A stretch of 64,000 nucleotides of DNA from Paenibacillus camerounensis (GTDB taxonomy: Bacteria > Bacillota > Bacilli > Paenibacillales > Paenibacillaceae). The translations under genes were made by a program, and so were the position numbers. Shown piece by piece: positions 27,600 to 37,775 of the stretch (position 1 is its first letter; each line of letters begins with the position of its first letter). The stretch spans positions 1 through 64,000 of the forward strand of contig NZ_CCDG010000042.1 of assembly GCF_000723885.1 (NCBI RefSeq), written 5' to 3'. The notes beneath the pieces were generated by a model that did no database searches, had not been told where the DNA came from, and saw only the letters and a list, made by a program, of their open reading frames with translations.

Positions 27600-27714
27600 T
27601 ACAACCCCTCCCTTCTGGAAAAGCTATGTCTGTAGACGTCATTTACTAAATTTAAATGAATTTTCCTACGAATTAGGAACGGGATACTTTCAAGAGGAAC
27701 AATATGTTTATCGT

Positions 27715-27765
27715 TACGCATATACGTACCATACTTAGAAATATTATACGGTACGCTTATACGTA
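27715..27765 (+). promoter_or_regulatory. Candidate operator pair upstream of the XRE gene
   Basis: Two near-identical 14-mers, TACGCATATACGTA (27715-27728) and TACGCTTATACGTA (27752-27765), are 37 bp apart centre to centre. Each is partly palindromic (TACG...CGTA). They flank an AT-rich TATTAT core 40-90 bp upstream of the XRE start, as expected for operators of an autoregulated repressor. Confidence 0.5.
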
Positions 27766-27803
27766 TAGTCAAGATTTAGAATCCAACAAGTGAGGAGATT
27801 CTT

Positions 27804-28031
27804 ATGGGAAAGAGAATCATCGTGAAAATATCTCAATTAACAAAAAAACATGGAATCTCTTTAAGAGAGTTATCAAGAATATCCGATGTTAGACACGCTG
27901 CTTTGAGCGAATTAGCCAACAATAAAAGAGAAGGCATTAACTTTAATCATATTATTAGGATTGCAGAGTCTTTAGAAATTGACGATATTCGAGAGATTAT
28001 TGATCTGGTTGATACAGAAGATACAAATTAA
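27804..28031 (+). CDS. XRE-family (Cro/C1) HTH regulator
   Basis: Seventy-five residues, essentially one lambda-repressor-like helix-turn-helix: ISLRELSRISDVRHAALSEL followed by NFNHIIRIAESLEI. No effector domain is present. GGAG lies before the ATG. Repeated palindromic 14-mers upstream suggest autoregulation. It may also control the divergent gene at 27099 or neighbouring defence genes (inference). Confidence 0.85.
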   Translation: MGKRIIVKISQLTKKHGISLRELSRISDVRHAALSELANNKREGINFNHIIRIAESLEIDDIREIIDLVDTEDTN

Positions 28032-28221
28032 CCATTTTCTCGGTATCCATCTCTCTTATGAAGCACAAAAAAGCTCCAAGGTGGACGCAGTGACTCATCC
28101 ATTTTGAAGCATTCAGTATGCAATATAAGTATCTGCTAACATCACTAGATCCCGAAAAACTCTGCCGCCGTTTCTGTAGTTGCCTTAGCGACCTCTTCAG
28201 CGGTTCTGCCAGTGCATCGTG

Positions 28222-28509
28222 CTATGGATTGCAGGATATGCGGCAGAAAGGCAGGCTCGTTCCATCCATCCTTAGGCTTCTCCTTAAGTCCCTTGGGGTC
28301 AATTTACCATGAATACATTCCAGCATCCAGCGGATGAATCTGTTTTCGTTCGTATCATAGGCGAGGCGCTTCCGCGTCCCCATTAAATGTGTGGCTGTGT
28401 AGCTCCGATTGCCTATGGTAATGAATTCATGGTTCATGTCATTAGGACTTTTGTTGATCCGCTCAACGGCATCGAGGGTATAGCCAAAGAGACACAAAAA
28501 ACAAATCAC
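28222..28509 (-). pseudogene. Fragment of a DUF2357-type protein
   Basis: Ninety-five residues. RKRLAYDTNENRFIRWMLE resembles the segment preceding the nuclease domain of DUF2357 (McrC-associated) proteins, in which a basic segment, YDT, ENRF and a hydrophobic helix follow each other. The rest of such a protein, including its PD-(D/E)xK core, is absent here and upstream. It fits a decayed restriction gene in a turnover region. Assignment rests on this one motif. Confidence 0.45.
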
Positions 28510-28688
28510 TGTTGATGAAAAAAGAAATTCGATATCTATTATATGAGAAAATGTGAAAGTTAGTTACTTTTATAATTAATTTTCATACTCTACAATCGCT
28601 TATTAGTTAATTACGCTATCCCCTCTTACAAGACATATGAAGTGGAATTCGATACTCTTTTAAGTACTAATACCTTATTAAAGAAAAT

Positions 28689-29567
28689 TTATGAGAATGA
28701 GCAAACACAAGGAATATCCGCATCTGCCTTAAACAAGAATTTTTCAAACCCTTCCAATTCCATAACTTCACGGAATTCTTTTATGGTATAGGAACCACCA
28801 TTTTTTTTAAGAATTGATACATCTTTCTTAAAACTGGCTCTAAAACGTTCCTCCATCTCTTCTTGTTCCCGGTATCTTTCTGGCCAGATAGCATATAGAA
28901 GTGCATAATGCTGAAATCCACCGCGTACACATCTGCCTGCGCAATTGGCATGGGAGAATCCCTTTATCCCATATTTCAGTGCTAATTTTGCGTTTTCATC
29001 ATTTTCTTCCTCTGCTAGTTGTTCTACTATATTATACATTCGAGGCAACTGAATTCCCCATTCGTCTCGAATGATTCCTTTTGCATCAAGATCCTCTCTG
29101 AATAATTCAATTAGCGGAAAACGTGTTTCTATTGGATCTAGTGGAAAATGTTCATAAAACTCCTTTAGATTATCTGCACGGTGACTCTCATGGGGACCAA
29201 TTCCAAAATAAAGGATTGGCTCTAGATTCTTTTGATTCCTCAGTTCATCCTCTAAAAAGAGTATGGTTTGTCTCACTTTAAGTTCCTCTGAACATTTAGC
29301 TAAGCGCGCATTCCCAAGAAATCTCTCATCGTAGAAAACCTCTTCTGGGGTTCTCCCATCAAGCCTTTCTGTAATTTCCAGCGCAATATGATTAAATACT
29401 TCCTCCATAAAGCGATAATTATCTTCATCTTCCCATAAAGTATTTGTAAAAAATAAAATACAATTCTCTTTGCCGTAAGTTTGTACCATATGGTTAGCGA
29501 CAAAGGCACTTCCGGCTCCGCCGCTGAACATAGCTATATGCACAACCTTTTTTTCTTGGGTATCCAT
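28689..29567 (-). CDS. PAPS-reductase/DndC-like adenylyl-transfer protein
   Basis: A 292-residue PP-loop ATP pyrophosphatase-fold protein. The PP-loop reads FSGGAGSA instead of the usual SGGKDS. FTNTLWEDEDNYRFM is the acidic strand-2 segment and KCSEELKV (Cys92) the substrate-side motif. NCAGRCVRGG (Cys209, Cys213) and a terminal PCVCSFS (Cys287, Cys289) supply more cysteines that could hold an Fe-S cluster, as in DndC. No sulfur-assimilation genes are nearby, but restriction genes surround it, so a role in DNA modification or defence is inferred. GGAG precedes the ATG. Confidence 0.7.
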   Translation of the reverse strand: MDTQEKKVVHIAMFSGGAGSAFVANHMVQTYGKENCILFFTNTLWEDEDNYRFMEEVFNHIALEITERLDGRTPEEVFYDERFLGNARLAKCSEELKVRQTILFLEDELRNQKNLEPILYFGIGPHESHRADNLKEFYEHFPLDPIETRFPLIELFREDLDAKGIIRDEWGIQLPRMYNIVEQLAEEENDENAKLALKYGIKGFSHANCAGRCVRGGFQHYALLYAIWPERYREQEEMEERFRASFKKDVSILKKNGGSYTIKEFREVMELEGFEKFLFKADADIPCVCSFS

Positions 29568-29711
29568 ATTATCACTCCGATTTCATTACGTAATATTCAA
29601 ACAACTGATAAATTAGGTACTAGAGTTCTTGCCGAAGCATATTTTTTTCCTGTGATATTTATAATTCTTTCTAAAAACAATCAGTATGTATTGGCAAGCC
29701 TACAACGTACG

Positions 29712-30055
29712 GTAGACACGAAAGAGCCAAATTATTCGTTGTCATTAACTATGAAACGGATCAAATTAATTACCAAGAAGAAGAAAAAGCGAACATTGCC
29801 ACTTTTATTCTGTTCTTACAGAATCTTCTCTCCGCTTATCCCAATAGAAAAATGGCTTTAATTGTGGACAACAGTCGGATTCACTATGCCACAGAGTTTC
29901 AACTATTTCAAAAGGAGCATCCGCGTCTGCAACTTGTTTTTCTCCCCCCTTACAGCCCAAACCTTAACCCCGTTGAAGGACTTTGGCTATGGCTCAAAGC
30001 TGACGTAGTGAACAACATTTTTTCGAAAAATTCTATAAGATTAGACTTCATGTAA
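29712..30055 (+). pseudogene. IS630-family transposase remnant
   Basis: One frame reads TYGRHERAKLFVVINYETDQ at its start, then ALIVDNSRIHYA (second catalytic Asp) and LVFLPPYSPNLNPVEGLW (the C-terminal DDE Glu region). This is the conserved C-terminal half of an IS630 DDE transposase. The N-terminal part and first catalytic Asp are missing, and no terminal inverted repeats were found. The tail ends in unrelated residues. Confidence 0.8.
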
Positions 30056-30493
30056 GTCAGTTCATGAAATGAATCAACAAGCATCCATTAGAAATGATAG
30101 ATCGTCTCCTCGTCAGGTTATAAGCTTAATCACGTTCTATATAATTACCGAACCTCCAGTACTTCGACTGCCCTCAATTTTAAATATGTTCAAGTTGTCT
30201 TTAATAGTCTGTAATGTTTACCAGAAAGCGTCGGTAATCGTATTCATGATCTCAGAAAAACAAAAAGATGGAAACAAGAATAATTTGCAGAAGAAATAAT
30301 ACATTTACAGGCATCTCCATTGCCAGTGAGTTGAAAACAAAATCCAAATTCTTTCCTTTCAAAGATAATGTATTATCGCTTATTTTCACGTTTCCAGAGT
30401 ATCTATATAAATCACTGCATTTGCACCTACACGAGCAATCAATACAAAAGTATGAACTATATCATCCAACTCACGCTGTTCCTAAGCGAAAGC
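30056..30493. other. AT-rich stretch without recognisable genes
   Basis: Only short overlapping open frames with no ribosome binding site or recognisable motif. It probably represents decayed sequence between the IS remnant and the restriction operon. Confidence 0.5.
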
Positions 30494-30524
30494 AAAAAAG
30501 AGTCAAGAAACATCCTTGACTCTT
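30494..30524 (-). terminator. Terminator of the type I restriction operon
   Basis: On the minus strand AGAGTCAAG-GATGTTT-CTTGACTC is followed by TTTTTT, 13 bp after the hsdM stop codon. Confidence 0.85.
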
Positions 30525-30536
30525 CTCAGCAAATCA

Positions 30537-32135
30537 CTATACGTTTATACCTAAAACCCTTAACTGTTCATTGATCTTAGCCTCAAGTTCAGCGATTTCT
30601 TGCTTGTCCTGCTCCAGTAACATAATCACTTCATCAAGGTCGATGGATTCTTCTTCTTCAGACGTATTCACATAGCGAGGGATATTCAAGTTGAACTCGT
30701 TCTCTTTAATTTCTTCAAGCGATGCTACATGGGCGTATTTATCAACATCTACACGATTTTGATACGTATCAATAATCTTGTTGATGTTGTTATCTGTAAG
30801 TTTGTTTTGATTCTTGCCTTTCTCAAATTCCTTGCTGGCATCAATAAACAAGACGTCTCTTGTTTTACGATCTTTCTTGAATACTAGAATTGTAGTCGGG
30901 ATGCTTACACCATAGAACAAGTTGGCAGGTAGCCCTACGACGGTATCAAGATAGTTTTTTTCAATAATTGTTTGGCGAATTGCACCTTCTGCTGCACCAC
31001 GGAACAGGACACCGTGCGGCAATACAATCGCCATGGTTCCCGTATCATTCAAATGATACAAGCTGTGCAAAATGAATGCATAATCCGCCTTGGTTCTAGG
31101 AGCCAGTTTACCGTATTCACTAAATCGTGGATCTTTCAACTTCGTCTCACTGTTGTCCCAATGAGCAGAATACGGAGGATTCGCAACCACGGCGTCAAAA
31201 GAGCGCGGGTGGTCTATTCCTTTGGCATCCAGTCCATCGGGCCAATCACTTTCAAGCGTGTCCGCATTAGACAGCGTCATGTTGTTGAAGGAAATACCGT
31301 GCATCATCAGGTTCATGCGAGCCAAGTTGTAGGTTGTCGTATTCTTTTCCTGACCAAAGAACTTAATTGCTCCGGGCTTATCACCATTAGGTAACTCCCC
31401 TTTAACAGTTAAGAGCAATGACCCCGATCCACAAGTCGGATCGTACACTACAAAGGTCTTGTCCGATTCTTTTACTCCTTCCGTTACAAACTTAGCCAAA
31501 ATAATAGAAACTTCATGCGGCGTGTAGAACTCTCCACCTTTTTTACCTGCGCTTGCTGCAAACTGACCAATTAAATATTCATAGATCGCGCCAAGAATAT
31601 CTTGGCCATCTTCACCTTTATACTCAATACCATCAACCAGCTTCACAATGCGGTTTAGCGATTTCGCACGTTCATTAGTAGAGGAACCAAGACGAGAGTC
31701 TCCAAGGTTAATATCGTTAAAAACACCCCGAAAATCTTTTGCGGCTTCTTTGTTTAATTCGGCGTTCTTATTGAAGTTGTCAAACATCGTTTGATAATCA
31801 CTTGGTATCACCATGCTGTTATCAATTCTTTCAACCAAAGAGGCCCATGTATCAAGCGGTGCGATGGCATAACCTAAGCTCGCAGAGATATCTTCCAGGT
31901 AATCGTTCAAATCTTCACCCTTCGCTTGTTCTAAAAAGGCTTCATTGATCGACTCGCCTGCGGCAACATCAAGGACATTATTTCTAATTAAATACTGCTC
32001 CTGATGCTCGGACAGATAACGATAGAACATAAAAGCTAAAATGTAGTTTTTGTATTCTGCAGCATCCATGCTGCCGCGAAGCTCGTTAGCCATCGCCCAG
32101 AGTTTTGTTGTAATGGTTTGTAGTTTGTTGCTCAT
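30537..32135 (-). CDS. hsdM: Type I restriction-modification methyltransferase subunit M
   Basis: A 532-residue N6-adenine methyltransferase subunit. A helical HsdM N-terminal domain precedes GEFYTPHEV. The AdoMet motif VYDPTCGSGSLLL lies near residue 235 and the catalytic NPPY near 320. The start is set at the ATG at 32135, 11 bp after GGGAGG; a TTG a few codons upstream is less likely. It is the last gene of the operon, which is unusual since M often comes first. Together with S and R it would methylate or cut at the sequence chosen by HsdS. Confidence 0.95.
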   Translation of the reverse strand: MSNKLQTITTKLWAMANELRGSMDAAEYKNYILAFMFYRYLSEHQEQYLIRNNVLDVAAGESINEAFLEQAKGEDLNDYLEDISASLGYAIAPLDTWASLVERIDNSMVIPSDYQTMFDNFNKNAELNKEAAKDFRGVFNDINLGDSRLGSSTNERAKSLNRIVKLVDGIEYKGEDGQDILGAIYEYLIGQFAASAGKKGGEFYTPHEVSIILAKFVTEGVKESDKTFVVYDPTCGSGSLLLTVKGELPNGDKPGAIKFFGQEKNTTTYNLARMNLMMHGISFNNMTLSNADTLESDWPDGLDAKGIDHPRSFDAVVANPPYSAHWDNSETKLKDPRFSEYGKLAPRTKADYAFILHSLYHLNDTGTMAIVLPHGVLFRGAAEGAIRQTIIEKNYLDTVVGLPANLFYGVSIPTTILVFKKDRKTRDVLFIDASKEFEKGKNQNKLTDNNINKIIDTYQNRVDVDKYAHVASLEEIKENEFNLNIPRYVNTSEEEESIDLDEVIMLLEQDKQEIAELEAKINEQLRVLGINV

Positions 32136-32294
32136 ATTAATGTTTTCCTCCCAGATATACAATTGCCAAATTTAGTACTCATTTTTGAGACTCCCTATCT
32201 TGTATACGTTACAACCCTCATAATGATTGCTTGCGTCGATGCCCTTCATGTAAACTTCATAGGACTTCTTTCCATGGCAAGCATATAAACATCC

Positions 32295-33524
32295 TTAAAC
32301 AAACATCTGTTGCAGCAGTGCTTTCTTCTGTTCTTGCAAGCGCTCCAGCTTACGCTGATGAAGAGTAATGAGGTGGTCAACTATGCGAAAGAATTCAGCT
32401 ATTTTGATTTGCTCTTCAACTTTGGGAATAGTAATCTTAATACTCATAAAATCATCATAATTAATGTTCAAAAGTCCATCCATACGAGCACCTGATGAAA
32501 TTAGCTTTGCTAGTTCTTTATCAGGAATTTTGGTTAAAAACATATATTCTATAAAGTCTGCTGAGGCTTCTTTGGTTACTCTGAAGCTGTGATATACTCT
32601 AGGCACAAGGGCCTCTTCGTATGATTTTAATACAAAAACCGCACCATACTTAGCTAATTTTGAATTACCATGATTGTAAGAAAGCTCACCTTTAGTTAGA
32701 AGGGTATAATTTTTTTGTTCATTTCCTGCTATGTTTCCAGAAAAACGTTCTCTTTGATCGAGCCAACCGTTTCCTGCTGAGATAGTTAGAGTCGGTAAAT
32801 CCATTCTTCCGTCGTTTCCTCGTACTCTTTCTGATACATCCCCTAACTCGCGCTGTTCCCAAGCGTCAGTAAAACCAGGAAAACGAACTTCAGGAAAATC
32901 TTCGCCATCTTTTGGGAACATTTTTTGAAACAATCCCGCCTTCAAATTTTTTGCGTTATGTAACTTACGCTGATGAAGGGTGATGAGGTGTTCTAGTTGT
33001 TTGAAAAACTTACTTACTAAATCTTGTTCCATCCTACTCGGAATATAAAAATCAATATTTGATAGTTTAGCAAGATTTAAATTTGCCTGTGAGCTTGTTT
33101 CGGCTTTAGAGCGCAAATTGTCACTAATTCTATCAAGTGCAAATTTAATAAATACCACATTATTTTCGATAGTTTCAAAGCCAATAATGCTATCCGGAAA
33201 CGCTGCTTTAATTTTAAGGATTGTTGTTTCTGCTATATTAGCGGCTATTGTTATTAGTAATGTATCTTCATTCCATAATTTACTTTGTTGAATACCAAAC
33301 TCATTATATGTTTGAGTATAAGCATCTATATATAAACCTGCAGATGCTACATCACCAGTCTGTACAAAGGGATATTTCCCACCGTATAACCTTTTATCAT
33401 TTCTTGGTCGATGTTTTGATTTACCTCTATTCAAATTTCCTAGCTCTGATAGACTACGCTGTTCCCAAGCATCAGTAAATCCAGGAAATCTTATTTTAGG
33501 TACATTTTCTTTGTTGTCGCTCAT
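32295..33524 (-). CDS. hsdS: Type I restriction specificity subunit S
   Basis: A 409-residue S subunit with two target-recognition domains. Each is introduced by a VRFPGFTDAWEQR-type segment (residues about 10 and 210) and followed by the conserved helix LITLHQRKL, the internal repeat typical of Bacillota HsdS. The recognition half-sites cannot be read from sequence. The ATG overlaps the stop of the RhuM gene by 4 bp. A separate half-size S-like protein is encoded at the head of the same operon. Confidence 0.95.
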   Translation of the reverse strand: MSDNKENVPKIRFPGFTDAWEQRSLSELGNLNRGKSKHRPRNDKRLYGGKYPFVQTGDVASAGLYIDAYTQTYNEFGIQQSKLWNEDTLLITIAANIAETTILKIKAAFPDSIIGFETIENNVVFIKFALDRISDNLRSKAETSSQANLNLAKLSNIDFYIPSRMEQDLVSKFFKQLEHLITLHQRKLHNAKNLKAGLFQKMFPKDGEDFPEVRFPGFTDAWEQRELGDVSERVRGNDGRMDLPTLTISAGNGWLDQRERFSGNIAGNEQKNYTLLTKGELSYNHGNSKLAKYGAVFVLKSYEEALVPRVYHSFRVTKEASADFIEYMFLTKIPDKELAKLISSGARMDGLLNINYDDFMSIKITIPKVEEQIKIAEFFRIVDHLITLHQRKLERLQEQKKALLQQMFV

Positions 33525-34522
33525 TTCTGCTCTCCCTGTATTCTCTTGATTTCTTTATCGAAATCCGAAACAATTTTTTGATGCTTGTTAAATTCTTTAT
33601 ACTCGCCGATAGCCTTTTCCTTAGCTGTACTTTGTGAAATACGCCCATTTCCAACCAGAATCTCATAGCGATTAAATGTTAAGAATTCATCAATGCTTTT
33701 CGCAAAATCCTGCATTCCTAATAAAACCTCATCTTCGAGTAGACGCTCAACATAATCAAAGTATGCGGATACGTTGCGCTCCAAACTGCGAATTTCTTTT
33801 TCAGATAAATAATTTTTTGCAATGAATACGTCAGATTGTAAAATACGACCTTCGGGCGAGTTCTTCCAAGAAGTAAGCCCCATGTGCTCTTTGCCTTTAT
33901 CAGCATGTTCATAAATAATTTCAGCAGCCGTTTTGCCTGTGATCGCATAATGAAACTTATTTTGAACGGTCGCATAAAATTTCTTGGTAATCTCCGAGTT
34001 CCTATCATAGTCATATGATATTTCAGCAAAGACATCTGATATTTGTTGCCAGATCCGTCGTTCACTTGCCCGAATGGAACGAACGGTTTCAATCAGCTCG
34101 CGAAAGTAATCCTTGCCAAATACATTCTGTCCTTGTTTCATACGTTCAACATCAATTTTAAAGCCTTTTTGAATATAATCTTTTAAGACATCCGTTGCCC
34201 ATATACGAAATTTTGTTGCCTTTTGCGAATTCACACGATAGCCAATTGAGATGATTGCATCTAAGTTATAATATTTAACTGGCTTTGTTTGTGTTTTTCC
34301 TTCTATTGCACCATGTTGAGTGGTATGTGCAATTTCTGCACTAACCACTTTTTCAACAAGCTCTCCCGTTTCAAAAATATTCTTCAAATGACGTGAAATG
34401 GATGTTCTATCGACGTCGAACAATTCGGCGACTGTTTTTTGAGTTGCCCAAATCGTTTCATTTTGAACAAGGACTTCGACCTTCTCATCAGCATCATACA
34501 TTAAAAATTGTATTTCGTTCAT
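33521..34522 (-). CDS. RhuM-family protein inside the type I RM operon
   Basis: A 333-residue RhuM/virulence-protein family member. The N-terminal region resembles a phage-type DNA-binding fold: NETIWATQKTVAELFDVDRT, then SISRHLKNIFETGEL, and YYNLDAIISIGYRVNS is the family signature. The C-terminal helical half contains KSIDEFLTFNRYEIL. The ATG at 34522 has GGAGG 5 bp before it. RhuM genes are recurrent passengers of type I RM operons. Regulation of restriction or anti-restriction sensing has been suggested, but the function is unproven. Confidence 0.85.
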   Translation of the reverse strand: MNEIQFLMYDADEKVEVLVQNETIWATQKTVAELFDVDRTSISRHLKNIFETGELVEKVVSAEIAHTTQHGAIEGKTQTKPVKYYNLDAIISIGYRVNSQKATKFRIWATDVLKDYIQKGFKIDVERMKQGQNVFGKDYFRELIETVRSIRASERRIWQQISDVFAEISYDYDRNSEITKKFYATVQNKFHYAITGKTAAEIIYEHADKGKEHMGLTSWKNSPEGRILQSDVFIAKNYLSEKEIRSLERNVSAYFDYVERLLEDEVLLGMQDFAKSIDEFLTFNRYEILVGNGRISQSTAKEKAIGEYKEFNKHQKIVSDFDKEIKRIQGEQK

Positions 34523-34565
34523 AACAACCTCCACTGTATAGGCTTCGTTGAATCGCTGGACCTGC

Positions 34566-37500
34566 TTACCTTTCAGCCAAATCATCCGCCAGTTCGTAAA
34601 TCGCATCGCGCAAGCTGTTTCGATACTTCATCTTAGGCAAAGACTGCACGCCTTCATTATGAGCAAGTGTCTGGTAGTTAGCACTAGCTTGAGCGATAAT
34701 GTCACGGATTTGACCGGTATCATCCAGGTCCTGCAAGCCATAGCGATGGCGACTAAATAACTCGCGCATCCCGGCACTGGTAATAATATCGGTAATTCCC
34801 CATTTCACCCTGAAGTCGAGAAACTTTCGATCCAGGTTAACATGGTTCGCTTGCTGGATGATTTGTTCACTGTCACTAAGCTTTACTGGATACTTGAGGT
34901 CCACACCCGCAGGTGGGAAATGGCCTTGGATGATTGCTACAGCCGCATTCATAATCTTGGTCGCATAGTTTCGATCATCCAATCCATTCGCGAACTGGTT
35001 GATTCTCTCCTGCGTCTCTTTGGCTTCTTCATGCTTACCTTCGTGAACCTGATTCAATAGCTGTTCTACAAGTTCAGTAAGATAATCGTAGTCTACTTTA
35101 ACATCCTTCACATGTGTCATCCGCAATTCAATTTGATGCAGAGGGATTTTCTTCTCTTTGGAAATATGAGATTTAAGCTCATTGGTCAATACAGTTGTCA
35201 GCATGACTTCTTGCTCTGAAGTCATCCCTAAGCTCTCAATCAGCTCATCCGGGTTGTCATAGTTAAATCCGATCTTTTCACCATCCACTTCTTCGGGATC
35301 GTATTGTTTTAATTTAGCCATTCCTCTGTTATATTCACGGAGCAGATCAAGCATATAGTCCTTTTGTTTTTCAGAAGGCGGCAACTGCTGAAACTCCGTC
35401 GTTAAACTACTTAATTTCCCAACAACTTGTTTCACTTCGTTAAAGACCTCTTCGAATGGTTTAGCAATAATTCCGTCTTCCTGATTAGATCCTCGTTGTT
35501 CATCAACGGACAATATAGCTGAGTTTTTATTGGCATAAACAGCGAGCGCTTTATTCATCAGCTTCTCGTTGTGCGCAGGCCATCGATAATTAACCACACG
35601 TCCCCATGGTTTCTCTTGCATATCCGCAATCCGGTTCGTTCGTGAATAAGCTTGTATTAACCCGGCACCTTTTAAAGTTCGATCTACATACAGCGTGTTC
35701 AGTTCAGGCGCATCAAAACCCGTTAATAATTGATCCACCACGATCACCAAATCAAGAAATTTCTTATCTGTGGCCGATTTATTTAGACGTGAAGTCACGT
35801 CTTGGGTATAGCCGGAAATATCCTCCATTCCGAAAGAGGTACCAAATTCAGCATTATAAGCTTGAATGGCATCGAATAATCCTTGATTGGTAGCAAGCAT
35901 GCTATCATTATTCGATGAATTTTGACTGAAGGTAACGGCAACTTTTAAAGTCTGTCCACCGCTCCCTCTATTTACTTCATTGACCCGTTGAAACTCGTTA
36001 AAATACATCATCGCCATTGGCGTACTTGCTTTTCCACCGCCCACGTGAGTCGTAAACAAAGCATTATACTTACCTTCATTAGAACGGTTACGCCAATTAT
36101 CGAATATATCTTCCACGACCAGTTTGATGTGATCCGGATTTTCATCATAGAAACTGGGTTCCACCGCATCATCCATATCTTCCTGAGAGAGATTGTTGAT
36201 TTTATTTTGAATTTGTTCTTCCGTCCATTTTGAATAACGTGCACGGTAAAACGCAGGAAGATATTTTTCTTTCATCTGCTTCTCATCAATTGTTGTCTCA
36301 AAATCAACCTTAAAGCCTAAGACATTGCGGTCAACGATCGCTTCGCGAATGGTATAGGCATGTAATAGCGGCCCAAAAATATCTTCTGTTCGCAGCCCAG
36401 TTGTGGTTTCATCAAACATCGGAGTTCCGGTATAACCAACCCAAGCCGATCTCTTAAAGGCTTTCTGGATATTCTTAAAGGACTCTCCGCCTGTTGATCG
36501 GTGTGCTTCATCGACGATAAATACTATATTCTTGTCTGGAGCTTTAAAAGATTTGCGCTTGACCAACGTATCCAGCTTTTGAACGGAAGTCACGATAATG
36601 CCGTTATCTTTACTTTTAAGCTTACGGCTCAGATCGTTTGTGTTATCTGTGTTTTGAACGCTGCCCAGTGTGTCTTCTGCCGCATCCGGATCGTAGGCTT
36701 TATAATTTTCATTAGTTTGTTTGGTTAGGGCAATTCGATCTACGACAAAGACAACCTTATCTACTTTGGGCATACGGCTTGCAAGCCAAGCTGTTTTGAA
36801 ACTTGTAATGGTCTTACCAGATCCGGTAGTGTGCCAGATATAGCCAATTTGATTCATACCGAGTTCAAAGTCAGCCCGTTTCAAACTCGCAATTACGTTC
36901 TGTGTCGCATACACTTGATAAGGACGCATCACTTTCAGCATTTGTTTATTCTTTGTGCCATCCAAAATCATGTAATTGGTAGCCATTTGATGCGCCATAG
37001 GAATGGAAAGCATGGAATCCGCAAATTCCTTCCAGTTGCGTACGATCGTATTGTCACTCTTGCGCTGCCAATTAAACGCAAAGTCCTTATTAAACTTATC
37101 TGATGTGGTATTGGCCATGTATTTCACATTGTTTGGTGTGATGGCTACCAAAATCTGCAAGGTAGAGAAAATATCACGATACTGTTGTTCATCCGCATAT
37201 TGCTGCATTTGATTCAGTGCTTCATTCACATCACGCGTATCACGCTTCTCCTCAATTTGAATAATCGGTAAACCGTTAATTAGAAGCGTCGTGTCGAACC
37301 GGCGATGTTGTTTGCCAGTGATGACTGGTGGCCGTTCAATTTGATTGACCACTTGATAGACGGTATCCCCAGCTCCTATTTGCTTCTGATCAAAAACAGT
37401 AAGAAAGACATGACGTCCATCGTCCAAATCGATCTCAATCTGCGACACTCCATTTAAGCCATACAAGAACTGTCCCGCTTCGTATGGTGTCTGGATGCCT

Positions 37501-37775
37501 GAGATTATTTTCTTAACCTGATTAAATTCCACAACGCTTAAAGGATGATCCAGCGTGTTCTGATTATGTTGTTCCAGAATTGCTTTGAAGTTATCCCAGA
37601 GTTGTGATGTAGTTCTAATATGCGGTTCATGCTTCCAAAGTTTTGTTTTTACTATGTAATCTACATTTGCTTCTTTGACAACAACGTTGCTTGCCCCTTC
37701 AAAATGCTCTGATCTTGTAATTGCGCCATTTGTAAGGTATTGAATGAATTCCGTTTCAAATTGATCCTCAGTCAT
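34566..37775 (-). CDS. hsdR: Type I restriction endonuclease/translocase subunit R
   Basis: A 1,069-residue R subunit. The N-terminal PD-(D/E)xK nuclease has FDTTLLINGLPIIQIEEKR (Asp161, Glu175, Lys177). The SF2 motor has TTGSGKT (about 316-322), DEAHRS (422-427) and downstream helicase motifs (GYTGTP; TLYVDRTLKGAGLIQAYSRT). The C-terminal helical domain contacts the MTase core. All key residues are present, so it should be active. The ATG overlaps the upstream half-S gene by 8 bp. Confidence 0.95.
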   Translation of the reverse strand: MTEDQFETEFIQYLTNGAITRSEHFEGASNVVVKEANVDYIVKTKLWKHEPHIRTTSQLWDNFKAILEQHNQNTLDHPLSVVEFNQVKKIISGIQTPYEAGQFLYGLNGVSQIEIDLDDGRHVFLTVFDQKQIGAGDTVYQVVNQIERPPVITGKQHRRFDTTLLINGLPIIQIEEKRDTRDVNEALNQMQQYADEQQYRDIFSTLQILVAITPNNVKYMANTTSDKFNKDFAFNWQRKSDNTIVRNWKEFADSMLSIPMAHQMATNYMILDGTKNKQMLKVMRPYQVYATQNVIASLKRADFELGMNQIGYIWHTTGSGKTITSFKTAWLASRMPKVDKVVFVVDRIALTKQTNENYKAYDPDAAEDTLGSVQNTDNTNDLSRKLKSKDNGIIVTSVQKLDTLVKRKSFKAPDKNIVFIVDEAHRSTGGESFKNIQKAFKRSAWVGYTGTPMFDETTTGLRTEDIFGPLLHAYTIREAIVDRNVLGFKVDFETTIDEKQMKEKYLPAFYRARYSKWTEEQIQNKINNLSQEDMDDAVEPSFYDENPDHIKLVVEDIFDNWRNRSNEGKYNALFTTHVGGGKASTPMAMMYFNEFQRVNEVNRGSGGQTLKVAVTFSQNSSNNDSMLATNQGLFDAIQAYNAEFGTSFGMEDISGYTQDVTSRLNKSATDKKFLDLVIVVDQLLTGFDAPELNTLYVDRTLKGAGLIQAYSRTNRIADMQEKPWGRVVNYRWPAHNEKLMNKALAVYANKNSAILSVDEQRGSNQEDGIIAKPFEEVFNEVKQVVGKLSSLTTEFQQLPPSEKQKDYMLDLLREYNRGMAKLKQYDPEEVDGEKIGFNYDNPDELIESLGMTSEQEVMLTTVLTNELKSHISKEKKIPLHQIELRMTHVKDVKVDYDYLTELVEQLLNQVHEGKHEEAKETQERINQFANGLDDRNYATKIMNAAVAIIQGHFPPAGVDLKYPVKLSDSEQIIQQANHVNLDRKFLDFRVKWGITDIITSAGMRELFSRHRYGLQDLDDTGQIRDIIAQASANYQTLAHNEGVQSLPKMKYRNSLRDAIYELADDLAER

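Noticed and set aside
29712..30055. A functional IS630 element
   Set aside because: The N-terminal half of the transposase and terminal inverted repeats are missing.
30069..30574. Three short overlapping plus-strand frames
   Set aside because: They lack ribosome sites, overlap each other and run into the hsdM terminator.
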